This document shows positions 15,912-24,078 of a DNA stretch of 34,987 bases, piece by piece. The notes beneath the pieces are model-generated. The model did no database searches, was not told the origin of the DNA, and saw only the letters and a list, made by a program, of their open reading frames with translations. Made by a program: the position numbers and the translations under genes. The DNA is taken from positions 1 to 34,987 of the forward strand of contig NZ_CALXFV010000011.1 of the NCBI RefSeq assembly GCF_944387675.1, given 5' to 3'. Positions within the stretch are counted from its first letter, which is position 1; each line of letters opens with the position of its first letter. The stretch comes from an uncultured Flavonifractor sp. (GTDB lineage: Bacteria > Bacillota > Clostridia > Oscillospirales > Oscillospiraceae).

Positions 15912-15940
15912 ATTATATGCCTTCCCCGGCGGGATTGCAA
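15912..15940 (-). promoter_or_regulatory. Sigma-A promoter of the corA-like gene
   Basis: On the minus strand TTGCAA (15935-15940), a 17-bp spacer and a perfect TATAAT (15912-15917). Transcription should start near 15905, about 237 bases before the TTG start. Confidence 0.88.
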
Positions 15941-15953
15941 GCGTGCCTGCGTC

Positions 15954-15990
15954 AAAAACGCCGCGCAGCCACCTGGCGGCGCGGCGTTTT
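15954..15990 (-). terminator. Intrinsic terminator at the end of the dcw operon (after ftsZ)
   Basis: AAAACGCCGCGC (15955-15966) pairs with GCGCGGCGTTTT (15979-15990); inner bases extend the stem with one mismatch. The minus strand ends in five Ts. It lies 17 bases after the ftsZ stop, just upstream of the corA promoter. Confidence 0.93.
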
Positions 15991-16006
15991 CCTCTCCCTG
16001 CGCTGC

Positions 16007-17116
16007 TCAGCGGCCCCGGTTGAAGATCTTGAAAATATCCTCAAACGGATCGTCCTCCCCGGGGGCGGCGGCGTCCTGTGTCTGAGGCTGGGACTGCTGA
16101 TGGGTTTCCGCCTTCTTCTCCGCAGCGGCAGAGAAGGGCTTGCTGGGCATGGCGCTCTCCCGTTCCTCAAAGCCGGTGGCGATGACGGTGACCCGGATCT
16201 CGTCCTCCAGGGTGTCGTCAAAGGCGGCGCCAAAGATAATGAGGGCGTCGGGATGGGCGGCCTGCTGCACCAGGTTGGCGGCGGTCTCCACCTCCTCCAG
16301 ACCGATGTCCATGGAGCCGGTGACATTGACCAGCACGCCCTTGGCGCCGTTGATGGAGGTCTCCAGCAGGGGGCTGGAAATGGCCATCTTGGCGGCCTCC
16401 TCGGCCTTGTTCTTGCCGGCGGCCCGGCCCACGCCCATGTGGGCCATGCCCGCGTTCTGCATGACGGCGGTCACATCGGCAAAGTCCAGGTTGATAAAGC
16501 CGGTATTCTTGATAAGGTCGGAAATGGACTGCACCGCCTGGCGCAGCACATCATCGGCAATTTCAAAGGCATTGGCAAAAGTAATCTTCTGGTCGGTGGC
16601 AAACTTCAGCCGCTCGTTGGGGATGATCACCAGGCTGTCCACCCGGGTACGCAGCTCCTCAATGCCCTTCTCGGCCTGGATCATCCGGCGGCGCCCCTCA
16701 AAGTTAAAAGGCTTGGTGACTACGCCTACAGTGAGCAGGCCCATCTCCTTGGCGATATCCGCCACAATGGGGGCCGCCCCGGTACCGGTGCCGCCACCCA
16801 TGCCGGCGGTGATGAACACCATATCCGCATCCTCCAAAGCCTTGGAGATGGCGCTGCGGCTCTCCTCGGCGGACTTGCGTCCCACCTCCGGATCACTGCC
16901 CGCGCCCTGTCCGCCGGTGAGCTTCTCGCCAATTTGAATTTTAAAGGTAGCGCTGGACACGGAAAGGGCCTGCTTGTCCGTATTCACCGCGATAAAATCC
17001 ACACCCTTGGTCCCGGACTTCACCATCCGGTTGACCACGTTATTGCCTCCGCCTCCTACGCCGATCACCTTAATGGTGACCACGGTATCGGGACCGGTAT
17101 CCAGCCCAAACGCCAT
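16007..17116 (-). CDS. ftsZ: Cell division protein FtsZ
   Basis: Tubulin-like GTPase that forms the Z-ring at midcell. It has 369 residues. The N-terminal nucleotide-binding part shows [16 protein letters not shown] and the tubulin signature GGGTGTG (107-113). The T7 loop is NLDFADV, with the aspartates that complete the GTPase site of the next subunit. A linker rich in Gln/Glu/Ala (about 315-355) leads to the C-terminal peptide [15 protein letters not shown]. That peptide lacks the proline of the usual DIPxFLR form that FtsA, SepF, EzrA and ZapD read. The start at 17116 follows AGGAGGAGC. Last gene of the dcw operon; ftsA, usually directly upstream, is absent and Sbp/DUF881 genes stand there instead. 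Confidence 0.98.
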   Translation of the reverse strand: MAFGLDTGPDTVVTIKVIGVGGGGNNVVNRMVKSGTKGVDFIAVNTDKQALSVSSATFKIQIGEKLTGGQGAGSDPEVGRKSAEESRSAISKALEDADMVFITAGMGGGTGTGAAPIVADIAKEMGLLTVGVVTKPFNFEGRRRMIQAEKGIEELRTRVDSLVIIPNERLKFATDQKITFANAFEIADDVLRQAVQSISDLIKNTGFINLDFADVTAVMQNAGMAHMGVGRAAGKNKAEEAAKMAISSPLLETSINGAKGVLVNVTGSMDIGLEEVETAANLVQQAAHPDALIIFGAAFDDTLEDEIRVTVIATGFEERESAMPSKPFSAAAEKKAETHQQSQPQTQDAAAPGEDDPFEDIFKIFNRGR

Positions 17117-17177
17117 ATCTGCTCCTCCTATGTGAAACGAATTCCTTATATTTTGTTTAAATCAGGGGGAAAAAGAG

Positions 17178-17564
17178 CTATCTTGTATGCTTCTCCTCCG
17201 AAGTGTCCATATCTTGATTTATTTTAGCGCTCTTTTGCCTGGAGGTCAATAGCTCCCGCCGGATTTCCGCAAAGTTTTGGAACATTCTCGTTCCGAACAC
17301 CACCACCGCCGCCAGGTACAGGGGAATCCCCAAATTCTGACCCAGCCAAGTGAGGAACACCGCAATGGCCGCGTTGCCCACCGTGCCGGAGAGAAACACG
17401 TCCAGCTTGAACTCGTCCGAAATTCTGGCTCGGAACCCGCCCAGGGCGGAGTCCAGAGCTGCCAGCAGTCCGGTGGCGGCGTAGAGGGAATACTGGCTGG
17501 GGATGGCCCAGGGGAACAGCAGTCCCACCGCCAGACCCACCAGCAAACCAATCAGCTCCAGCAT
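17178..17564 (-). CDS. sbp: Sbp family small membrane protein (DUF1290)
   Basis: This gene encodes 128 residues with three to four hydrophobic segments (from residue 2; GLLVGLAVGLLFPW, YAATGLLAALDSALGG, FLSGTVGNAAIAVFLTWLG, YLAAVVVFGTRMFQN) and a polar C-terminal tail. It matches the small basic protein found between divIB/ftsQ and ftsZ in many Firmicutes, where it usually follows a DUF881 gene as here. The ATG overlaps the DUF881 stop by one base (TGATG), so translation is coupled. Function is not established; position suggests a role near the division machinery or in sporulation. Confidence 0.9.
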   Translation of the reverse strand: MLELIGLLVGLAVGLLFPWAIPSQYSLYAATGLLAALDSALGGFRARISDEFKLDVFLSGTVGNAAIAVFLTWLGQNLGIPLYLAAVVVFGTRMFQNFAEIRRELLTSRQKSAKINQDMDTSEEKHTR

Positions 17565-18313
17565 CAGCCCTCGCCCTCCCCTTCGCCCTGCACCGCACTG
17601 CGGGCGTACTGATAGTCAATGGTTCCGTTGTACTTGGGAATGAGCAGCAGGTCGCTGGAGGTTACCTTTACCAAAATTCCCCACTGGCCCAGGATGTCCG
17701 CCACGCCGTTGCGCATGGTCATGGCGTTGTACAGGGTATCCGGATCCCCGATGGCAAAGATGATGTAGGGGGCGGCATACCGCCGGCCGTTCACCGTCAC
17801 CACCGCGCCGGTGCAGCGCACCTCGCTGGTGGCCAGAATCCGCTCCCCGTTGAGGGAAATGGCCTCCGCTCCGGCGGAGCGCAGCTCGTTGATGACCGAG
17901 AGCAGGTCGCTGTCGTGGATCAGATAGTCGGCCTCATCCCCGGTGACATTGGAGGAGGTGGAATCCTCCAGAATCACGGTAACCCCCGGCCCCTCCACAT
18001 CGGTCAGACCGGCGGTGATCTCCAGCTGGTCCAGCTCCGCCTTCAGTGCCTGGCTGCCCGCCTCACCGGAGGCCGCCTGGTCCCGGTAGAGGGCCAGCTC
18101 GCTCTGGAGCTGCTCCACCTGGCTCTCCAGGCCGTCCTTCTGGTCCATCAGCTCGTTATAAAGGCTTTGCAGCGTCTCCAGCCGGGCCGCGTTGGTGGCG
18201 TCCGCCGCCCCGCTGAGCTTGACGCTGCGCAGCTGGGCCGCCAACAGAAAGCCAACCACGGCGCATACCATCATTACCGCCAGCTGGCCCCGTTTCCGTC
18301 CTTTTTTACTCAT
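17564..18313 (-). CDS. DUF881 family protein (YlxW/YlxX-like)
   Basis: This gene encodes 249 residues. A basic start (MSKKGRKRGQ) and one membrane segment (about 11-28) are followed by a coiled coil (about 42-95) and a DUF881 domain (about 100-240; motifs GLTDVEGPGVTVILEDS, LLSVINELRSAGAEAISLNGERI, NGRRYAAPYIIFAIGDPDTL). The bulk should be outside the membrane. Homologues sit between divIB and ftsZ in Bacillus and Clostridia, always close to Sbp. The gene overlaps the 3' end of ftsQ by 8 bases. The last residues are a GEGEGEG repeat. No enzymatic motif is seen. Confidence 0.92.
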   Translation of the reverse strand: MSKKGRKRGQLAVMMVCAVVGFLLAAQLRSVKLSGAADATNAARLETLQSLYNELMDQKDGLESQVEQLQSELALYRDQAASGEAGSQALKAELDQLEITAGLTDVEGPGVTVILEDSTSSNVTGDEADYLIHDSDLLSVINELRSAGAEAISLNGERILATSEVRCTGAVVTVNGRRYAAPYIIFAIGDPDTLYNAMTMRNGVADILGQWGILVKVTSSDLLLIPKYNGTIDYQYARSAVQGEGEGEG

Positions 18314-19190
18314 CGGTTTCCTCTTCTCCCTGGGGGATCTGGGTGGCCTCCGGTGTCTCCGCAGCCTCCGTCCCGCCGTCCGTCTGGGGCGTCTCCATCC
18401 CCCCAGGCAGCCAGCGCTCGGGCAGCAGGTGGGTCTCCCGCCCCTCGTAATTCTGGTCCAAGGTGCCGGTACGGGGGATGCCCCGCTCGTCCATGCTCTC
18501 CAGCGCCCGTTTCAGCTCATAGGTCTCCTGATCATAATCCCCGTTCAGAGGAAAGATCACCGTCAGATTCTCGCCGTAGCCAAAGCGAAGCTCGTTCTCG
18601 CTGCTCAGATCAATAAAGCTTGTCAGGCTGCCGGTCATCTGCCGGCCGGCAATGGCGGCGAAAAAGCTCCGCAGCCGGTCCAGTTTGTTCTGCTCCTCCG
18701 GGTCCACCGTCAGGCGGCTGCCCACTGAGGGGTCTACCGGCGTCAAGCCCAGTACCTGGGACAGTCCCTGGGTGAGGGAGGAATCTCCCGCCTCCAGAAT
18801 CTTGCAGCGGTGGTCCAGCAGCCAGCAGACACCGCCGCTCTCCACCCAGGCCACCGGCGTGCTCTCCGTCACGTGGAAAATCAGGGTGTCGGGCAGCTTG
18901 CGGTCAATGGACAGATCATCCACATAGGGCAGGCGGGTCAGAATGCGGGAGACCATCTGGCTTTTGTTCAGCGCAAACAGGTTGTCTCCCTGCTCCACGC
19001 CGGAGGCGGCGATGACCTCCTCTGCGGTGTAGCGGCTGTTGCCCTCCACCATCATGGTGTTTACCCGGAAAAAGACCACGCAGCCCGCCAAAATGGCGGC
19101 GAAGATGATCAGAATGGACAGCAGCTTATAGAGGAAGCCGAAGCGTCCCCGGTTGCGCCGCCGTCCCTTTCTGTTCCGTCTTGCCGCCAT
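18306..19190 (-). CDS. ftsQ: Cell division protein FtsQ/DivIB
   Basis: Bitopic division protein that bridges early and late divisome proteins with FtsL. It has 294 residues: a very basic cytosolic tail (RRNRKGRRRNRGR), one transmembrane helix (about 21-42), a POTRA domain (about 45-115; FRVNTMMVEGNSRYTAEEVIAASGVEQGDNLF) and the FtsQ/DivIB beta domain (about 118-245). A low-complexity acidic Thr/Glu/Pro tail follows, ending EEETDE. In Firmicutes this gene is called divIB. DUF881 overlaps its end. It begins 80 bases after murA in an unusually AT-rich gap. Confidence 0.92.
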   Translation of the reverse strand: MAARRNRKGRRRNRGRFGFLYKLLSILIIFAAILAGCVVFFRVNTMMVEGNSRYTAEEVIAASGVEQGDNLFALNKSQMVSRILTRLPYVDDLSIDRKLPDTLIFHVTESTPVAWVESGGVCWLLDHRCKILEAGDSSLTQGLSQVLGLTPVDPSVGSRLTVDPEEQNKLDRLRSFFAAIAGRQMTGSLTSFIDLSSENELRFGYGENLTVIFPLNGDYDQETYELKRALESMDERGIPRTGTLDQNYEGRETHLLPERWLPGGMETPQTDGGTEAAETPEATQIPQGEEETDE

Positions 19191-19270
19191 TCCACTGGTC
19201 TCCTGTCTTCTGGTCTTGGGTCTTTTATCTTACTATCTCACAAAAAAGATAAAAAAGTATAAAGAAGCTC

Positions 19271-20530
19271 TTACAATTTTCCCGCTTCCCGGGAAATTTG
19301 GGCGCCCAGAGCGCTCAGGTCCCCCTCCAGGCACTGGTAGCCCCGGTCGATGTGGTGCAGGCCCTCCACCTGGGTCTGTCCCTCCGCCCCCAGGGCGGCC
19401 ACCACCAGGGCGGCGCCGCCCCGCAGATCAAAAGCCCGCACCCGGGCGCCGTGGAGCCGGGGAACACCGTACACCACCGCCACCCGTCCCTCCACCCGGA
19501 TGTCCGCGCCCATCCGGCACAGTTCATCCACGTGGCGGTAGCGGCTTTCAAACATATTCTCCACAAACACCGTACACCCGCTGCCCCTGCACAGGGCCGC
19601 CATCAAAGGGGCCTGGGCGTCGGTGGGAAAGCCGGGATAGGGGGCGGTGCGGATGGGCCGCACGCCCCGCAGGGGGCTGCGGCAGGTCAGCTCAATACGG
19701 CCCGGCTGGCTGCGCACTGCGCAGCCGGCCTCGGTGAGTACGGCGGTAACGGTGGACAGGGTGCGCCAGTCCACCCCGGTGACCTCCACATGCCCGCCGG
19801 CGGCGGCGGCCGCCGTCAGGTAGGTGCAGGCCACAATCCGGTCCCCCATGACGGTGTGGGAAGCGCCGTGGAGGGGGACGCCTCCTTCGATGGTAATCAC
19901 CGAGCTGCCCGCCCCCCGCACCCTGGCCCCCAGGGCGCACAGAAAGCTCTGCAAATCCACAATCCCCCGCCCCCGGGCGCCGCTGCTACTGCTGGTCCCC
20001 CCATCGGCGCATACCGCAGCCAGCATGGCGTTCTCGGTGGCGCCCACGCTGGGCAGGGACAGAACCAGATCCGCACCCCGGAGCCTGCCCGCGCACAGCA
20101 GGCCATTTTCCGTCTCGGTAATCCGGCCCCCCAGGCCGCGGATGGCCGCCAGGTGGAGATCGATGGGCCGGGGACCCAGCTCACAGCCTCCGGGGGCGCA
20201 CAGGCTGGCCCGTCCCATCCGTCCCAGCACCGCCCCCAGAAAGATCACCGAGGAGCGCATCTCCCGCATCAACTCGTCCGGCACGTCGTACCGGGTGGGG
20301 GAGGAGGCATCCACCACCACCGCTTCCCCCTCCCTGCGGGCCGCACAGCCCAGATGCCGCAGGATGGCCAGGGATGCCTCCACATCGGACAGCCGGGGAC
20401 AGTTGTGAATCACGCACTCCCCCGGCGCCAGCAGAGCCGCCGCCAGGATGGGAAGCACGCTGTTCTTCGCCCCGTGGATTTCCACGGAGCCGTCCAGAGG
20501 GCTGCCGCCCTCCACCAGATATGTACTCAT
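19271..20530 (-). CDS. murA: UDP-N-acetylglucosamine 1-carboxyvinyltransferase (MurA), with an altered conserved loop
   Basis: Transfers enolpyruvate from PEP to UDP-GlcNAc, the first committed step of peptidoglycan synthesis, in the cytosol. It has 419 residues. Key residues are in place: K22-N23 (GAKNS), the PEP-binding and fosfomycin-target cysteine near 115 in PGGCELGPRPIDLH with R120, GATENAMLAA, D in GDRI (about 229), the general-base Asp in PTDAQAP (about 304) and R near 396 in DRGYQCLEG. The normally invariant NAAREPEI segment reads SGARGRGI here (about 183-190), and it follows a run of four serines. Start 20530 is set by GGAGGGTGG; the in-frame ATG at 20566 lies in a hairpin loop and lacks a ribosome binding site. 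Firmicutes often have two MurA copies, so this one may be specialised. Confidence 0.93.
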   Translation of the reverse strand: MSTYLVEGGSPLDGSVEIHGAKNSVLPILAAALLAPGECVIHNCPRLSDVEASLAILRHLGCAARREGEAVVVDASSPTRYDVPDELMREMRSSVIFLGAVLGRMGRASLCAPGGCELGPRPIDLHLAAIRGLGGRITETENGLLCAGRLRGADLVLSLPSVGATENAMLAAVCADGGTSSSSGARGRGIVDLQSFLCALGARVRGAGSSVITIEGGVPLHGASHTVMGDRIVACTYLTAAAAAGGHVEVTGVDWRTLSTVTAVLTEAGCAVRSQPGRIELTCRSPLRGVRPIRTAPYPGFPTDAQAPLMAALCRGSGCTVFVENMFESRYRHVDELCRMGADIRVEGRVAVVYGVPRLHGARVRAFDLRGGAALVVAALGAEGQTQVEGLHHIDRGYQCLEGDLSALGAQISREAGKL

Positions 20531-20534
20531 TACG

Positions 20535-20582
20535 CCACCCTCCGCAGTTCGGTTTTGGTAGGCCATCCTATGCGGAGGGTGG
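20535..20582 (-). promoter_or_regulatory. Hairpin that covers the murA ribosome binding site
   Basis: In the minus-strand RNA CCACCCTCCGCA (20571-20582) is a perfect 12-base complement of TGCGGAGGGTGG (20535-20546), with a 24-base loop. The 3' arm contains GGAGGG, the murA Shine-Dalgarno, which ends a few bases before the ATG at 20530. No T-run follows, so it is not a standard terminator. Likely a translational control element. Confidence 0.6.
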
Positions 20583-20591
20583 AAGTTGGGT

Positions 20592-21710
20592 TCATTTCCG
20601 CCGTTTCTGCCCCAAAAGGCCGGTGAGGACGGTATAGATCTGCTCTGTCGCGTCAGGCACCGCCATGGCCCGGAGGGCGGCCCCCATGGCCTGCCGCCTG
20701 TCCTTGTCGTTCAGGATGGCGGCGGCGGCCTGATATAGCCTCTCCCCGGAGCTCTCGCTCTCAGGCAGCAGCACCGCGCCGCCGGCCCCCTCCAGCACCC
20801 TGGCGTTTTTGGTCTGGTGGTCGGCCACCACGTTGGGAGAGGGGACCAGAATGGAGGGCTTGGCAATGGCGGTCAGCTCCGAAATGGTGGAGGCTCCCGC
20901 CCGGCAGAGCACCAGGTCGGCCGCCGCCATCACCACCGGCATATCGTAGATGTATTCCCGCACGTCAATGGAGGGATTGGTCTGCTTCAAGGCCTTGCGC
21001 ACCTGAGCAAAGTCCCGCCCGGCGCCGTGGATGTGGTGCCAGGGTGTCCCGTTTTCCCACTCCAGGCGAATGAAGTCCACGATTTGGCGGTTCATCTCCT
21101 CGGCTCCCAGGCTGCCCCACACCGAGAGCACCAGGGGCCGGTCATCGGTAAGGCCCAGCTTGGCCCGGGCCTCCTGCCGGGTGTACTGGAAGAAGTTTCC
21201 CCGCACCGGGGTGCCGGTCACCACCACTTTGGAGGGGTCGTCATAGTGCTTCCGGCTCTCCTCAAAGCCCACCATCACCACGTCCACCACCTTGGACAGG
21301 GCCTTGGTGGTGAGGCCGGGGACCGCGTTGGACTCATGGACGGCGGTGGGAATGCCCCGGGCCGCAGCGGCGTTTACCACCGGATAGGAGGCATAGCCCC
21401 CCGTTCCCACCACCAGGTCGGGGCGGAAGGTGTCCAGAATGGCGTTGGCCTGCTTCTTGGACTTGTTCATGTTCAGCAGGGTCTTGACGTTATGGCCCAC
21501 CGCCGCCGGGGTAAAGGACCGGCGGAAGTTGGTGATGGTCACCGTCTCAATGGGGTAGCCCTCCTTGGGAACCAGTCGGGTCTCCATACCCCCGTCCGCC
21601 CCCACAAAAAGCACCTGGCAGTCCTTATGCCGGCTCTGAAACAGCTGGGCCAGGGCCACGGCGGGGTTTACATGCCCCGCGGTTCCGCCGCAGGTAAAGA
21701 GGATCTTCAT
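20592..21710 (-). CDS. murG: Undecaprenyldiphospho-muramoylpentapeptide beta-N-acetylglucosaminyltransferase
   Basis: Membrane-associated GT-B glycosyltransferase that adds GlcNAc to lipid I, giving lipid II. The 372-residue length fits. Motifs are GGTAGHVNPAVALA at the N-terminus, HESNAVPGLTTK, the second glycine-rich loop VWGSLGAEEMN (usually GGSxGA, here with Trp in the first position) and the UDP-GlcNAc site VLCRAGASTISELTAI followed by ADHQTKNA. Twenty-six bases separate it from ftsW upstream, and a 61-base gap with a hairpin precedes murA. Confidence 0.97.
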   Translation of the reverse strand: MKILFTCGGTAGHVNPAVALAQLFQSRHKDCQVLFVGADGGMETRLVPKEGYPIETVTITNFRRSFTPAAVGHNVKTLLNMNKSKKQANAILDTFRPDLVVGTGGYASYPVVNAAAARGIPTAVHESNAVPGLTTKALSKVVDVVMVGFEESRKHYDDPSKVVVTGTPVRGNFFQYTRQEARAKLGLTDDRPLVLSVWGSLGAEEMNRQIVDFIRLEWENGTPWHHIHGAGRDFAQVRKALKQTNPSIDVREYIYDMPVVMAAADLVLCRAGASTISELTAIAKPSILVPSPNVVADHQTKNARVLEGAGGAVLLPESESSGERLYQAAAAILNDKDRRQAMGAALRAMAVPDATEQIYTVLTGLLGQKRRK

Positions 21711-21736
21711 GCTTCCACTTCCCTCTCAACACAATC

Positions 21737-22936
21737 TTATTCTTGCTTGGGCGCCGGGATTTGCCGGGAAACCGACAGCACCATACCCATCTCCGCCAAT
21801 TGAATCATCAGGGCGGTGCCGCCGTAGCTGAAGAAGGGCAGGGAGATGCCGGTGGTGGGCAGCAGATTGGTGACCACCGAGATGTTGAGAAACACCTGCA
21901 CCGCCAGCAGGGTGGTAATTCCCACCACCAGCAGGGCGCCGAACCGGTCCCTGGCGTGGACGGCCAGCCAGTAGCCCCGGATGATGAGCAGCACAAAGAG
22001 CAGGATGACGATGGCCGCGCCGATGTAGCCCAGCTCCTCACAAACAATGGCAAAAATGAAGTCGTTCTCCGGCTCTGGCAGGTAGAGAATTTTCTGCCGG
22101 CTCTTGCCCAGGCCCAGGCCCAGCAGGCCGCCGGAACCGATGGCGTACAGGGACTGGATGATCTGATAGCCGCCGTCCTGCTTGTAGGCCCAGGGGTCCT
22201 GCCACACCAGGATACGGGTGGACTGGTAGCCCTGCATGGACAGGGCCAGGATGGCCGCCAACCCGCCGCCCCCCAGAAGAAACCAGTAGAGCTTGATGCC
22301 GGCGGCAAAGAGCACCGCCGCCGCCCCCGCCAGGATCAGGATGGTACCAGACATATGTGGTTCCAGCTTCATAAGCAGGACGATAACCAGCAGGATTATT
22401 CCATAGGGGATCAGCTCCAGAAACCCAATGCGGTCCAGCCAGCTCACAATGCCGCTGAAATTAGAGCGGGGGCTGAGGCGGATGGGCTTTTCCCGGTTGC
22501 GTTTGCTCAGCCGGGCGGAGAAGTACATGATGACCGCCACCTTGGCAATCTCCGAGGGCTGGAAGGTCCCCAACCCGGGTATGGCAATCCAGCGGCGCAC
22601 ACCGTCGGACCGGTCGGTGTGGATGCCAGGAATGAGCACCGCCACCAGCAGCAGGATAGCCAATCCCAGGGCAAACACCGACAGCCAGCGGAAGGTCTGG
22701 TAATTGATTTTAGATACCACATACAGGATGGCCAGACCGGCCCCTGCAAACAGGGCCTGCCGCAGGAAATAATAGGCAGGATCCCTGCCTTCATAATAGG
22801 CGGTGGCAAAGGAGGCGGAAAAGACCATAATCGTGCCGATGCCGGTAAGCAGCAGTACCAGCATGAGAAAGGGCAGATCCATAGGTCCCCTGGCCAGCTG
22901 CTGCTCCATGGTCAGATCCCGCTTGAGTTTTGCCAA
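21737..22936 (-). CDS. ftsW: SEDS family peptidoglycan glycosyltransferase FtsW/SpoVE
   Basis: Polytopic membrane enzyme that polymerises lipid II during division together with the class B PBP. It has 399 residues and about ten transmembrane segments. SEDS motifs are PGLGTFQPSEIAKVA, the extracellular catalytic-region motif EPENDFIFAIVCEELG and the C-terminal TTGISLPFFSYGGTALM. The TTG start at 22936 is chosen because AAAGGAGG lies nine bases upstream; the ATG eight codons in lacks a ribosome binding site. In Bacillus the gene at this place is spoVE. Only one SEDS gene is in the window, so it may serve both vegetative and sporulation septa. Confidence 0.95.
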   Translation of the reverse strand: MAKLKRDLTMEQQLARGPMDLPFLMLVLLLTGIGTIMVFSASFATAYYEGRDPAYYFLRQALFAGAGLAILYVVSKINYQTFRWLSVFALGLAILLLVAVLIPGIHTDRSDGVRRWIAIPGLGTFQPSEIAKVAVIMYFSARLSKRNREKPIRLSPRSNFSGIVSWLDRIGFLELIPYGIILLVIVLLMKLEPHMSGTILILAGAAAVLFAAGIKLYWFLLGGGGLAAILALSMQGYQSTRILVWQDPWAYKQDGGYQIIQSLYAIGSGGLLGLGLGKSRQKILYLPEPENDFIFAIVCEELGYIGAAIVILLFVLLIIRGYWLAVHARDRFGALLVVGITTLLAVQVFLNISVVTNLLPTTGISLPFFSYGGTALMIQLAEMGMVLSVSRQIPAPKQE

Positions 22937-22975
22937 GCTCCTTCGCCTCCTTTCAGCGCGTTCGGGTAAGATCGG

Positions 22976-23959
22976 TCAATAGCGGCCCATGACGCCCCAG
23001 AAAGCCGCCAGGCAGGCCAGCAGAGTGATGCCGGCAAAGACCGTCACAAGCTTTACCTCACTCCAGCCGCCCATCTCCAGGTGGTGGTGCAGGGGGGCCA
23101 TGCGGAAGATCCGCTTGCCGTGGGTGAGCTTGAAATAGCCCACCTGAATGATGTCGGACAGGGTCTCCGCGATATAGATGATGCCCACCAGGATAAGAAC
23201 CAGAGGAATGTCCAGTCCGAAGGCCAGCCCGCACACCGCACCCCCCAGGAACAGGGAGCCGGTGTCCCCCATAAACACCTTGGCGGGGTGGAAGTTGTAG
23301 AGCAGGAAGGCCAGCAGTCCCCCCAGCAGAGAGCCGGAGAAAATACCCAGCTCTTCATGCCCCCACAGCAGGGCCACAGCGGTGAAAAATGCCATGACCG
23401 GCACCGTCACTCCAGCGGCCAGACCGTCAATACCGTCGGTGATGTTGACGGCGTTGACGCACCCCACCATCACAAAGGCGGCAAACATCATGTAAAGGGG
23501 CCAGGGAACCGGAAAAGTCACATTGACGAAGGGGAGATACAGGTCCGCTGTCAGGTAGCCGAAATTCCGCAGCAGTACGGTGAACAGCACCGCCGCCGCC
23601 AGCTGAAGCAAAAATTTCTGTGGGGCGGTCAGGCCGGTATTCTCGTGCTTTTTCACCTTGAAATAGTCGTCCACATAGCCGATGGCGCCGAACACCAGGG
23701 CGAAGAGAAACACAAACACGCCCCCCGGTGCGCCCGCCGTATAGTCCGGCCAGCCCAATGCAGCCACCGTCACGGCGGCGCCGAAGATAAACATCAGTCC
23801 CCCCATGGTGGGTGTTCCCTGCTTGGACATGTGCCAGGTGGGGCCGATCTCCTTGATGGACTGCCCCGCCTTCATCCGCCGCAGCACAGGGATCAGCCAC
23901 CGCCCCGCCAGGGCGGTGAGGACAAACGCCGCCGCAATACTGATGACAATCCGCAACAT
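22976..23959 (-). CDS. mraY: Phospho-N-acetylmuramoyl-pentapeptide-transferase
   Basis: Integral membrane enzyme that moves phospho-MurNAc-pentapeptide to undecaprenyl phosphate, making lipid I. It has 327 residues from the ATG at 23959, which GGAGGG precedes by ten bases; a TTG at 23977 is less likely. Catalytic motifs are GYVDDYFKV, NITDGIDGLAAG, KVFMGDTGSLFLGG and the HHH motif MAPLHHHLEMGG. About ten membrane segments. It follows murE by 119 bases; murF, which normally lies between, is missing, as is murD after it. Confidence 0.97.
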   Translation of the reverse strand: MLRIVISIAAAFVLTALAGRWLIPVLRRMKAGQSIKEIGPTWHMSKQGTPTMGGLMFIFGAAVTVAALGWPDYTAGAPGGVFVFLFALVFGAIGYVDDYFKVKKHENTGLTAPQKFLLQLAAAVLFTVLLRNFGYLTADLYLPFVNVTFPVPWPLYMMFAAFVMVGCVNAVNITDGIDGLAAGVTVPVMAFFTAVALLWGHEELGIFSGSLLGGLLAFLLYNFHPAKVFMGDTGSLFLGGAVCGLAFGLDIPLVLILVGIIYIAETLSDIIQVGYFKLTHGKRIFRMAPLHHHLEMGGWSEVKLVTVFAGITLLACLAAFWGVMGRY

Positions 23960-24078
23960 CTCTTTTGCACCCTCCAAAGCCTCTCACAGCTCAATTTCAT
24001 CCGTCCATTCAGACCGGGTAGGTATTTTATCACAAACTGTTCCGGCTTTCTACTCAAAATAGTAACAAACTTCCCGGC

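Noticed and set aside
19223..19254. AT-rich 9-bp hairpin in the murA-ftsQ gap as a terminator or promoter
   Set aside because: The T-run precedes rather than follows the stem on the transcribed strand and no -35/-10 pair at proper spacing was found. It is probably just an AT-rich gap.
24024..24032. Extended -10 promoter (TGATAAAAT) before mraY
   Set aside because: No -35 and no need for an internal promoter; the match is too short to call in a 119-base gap.
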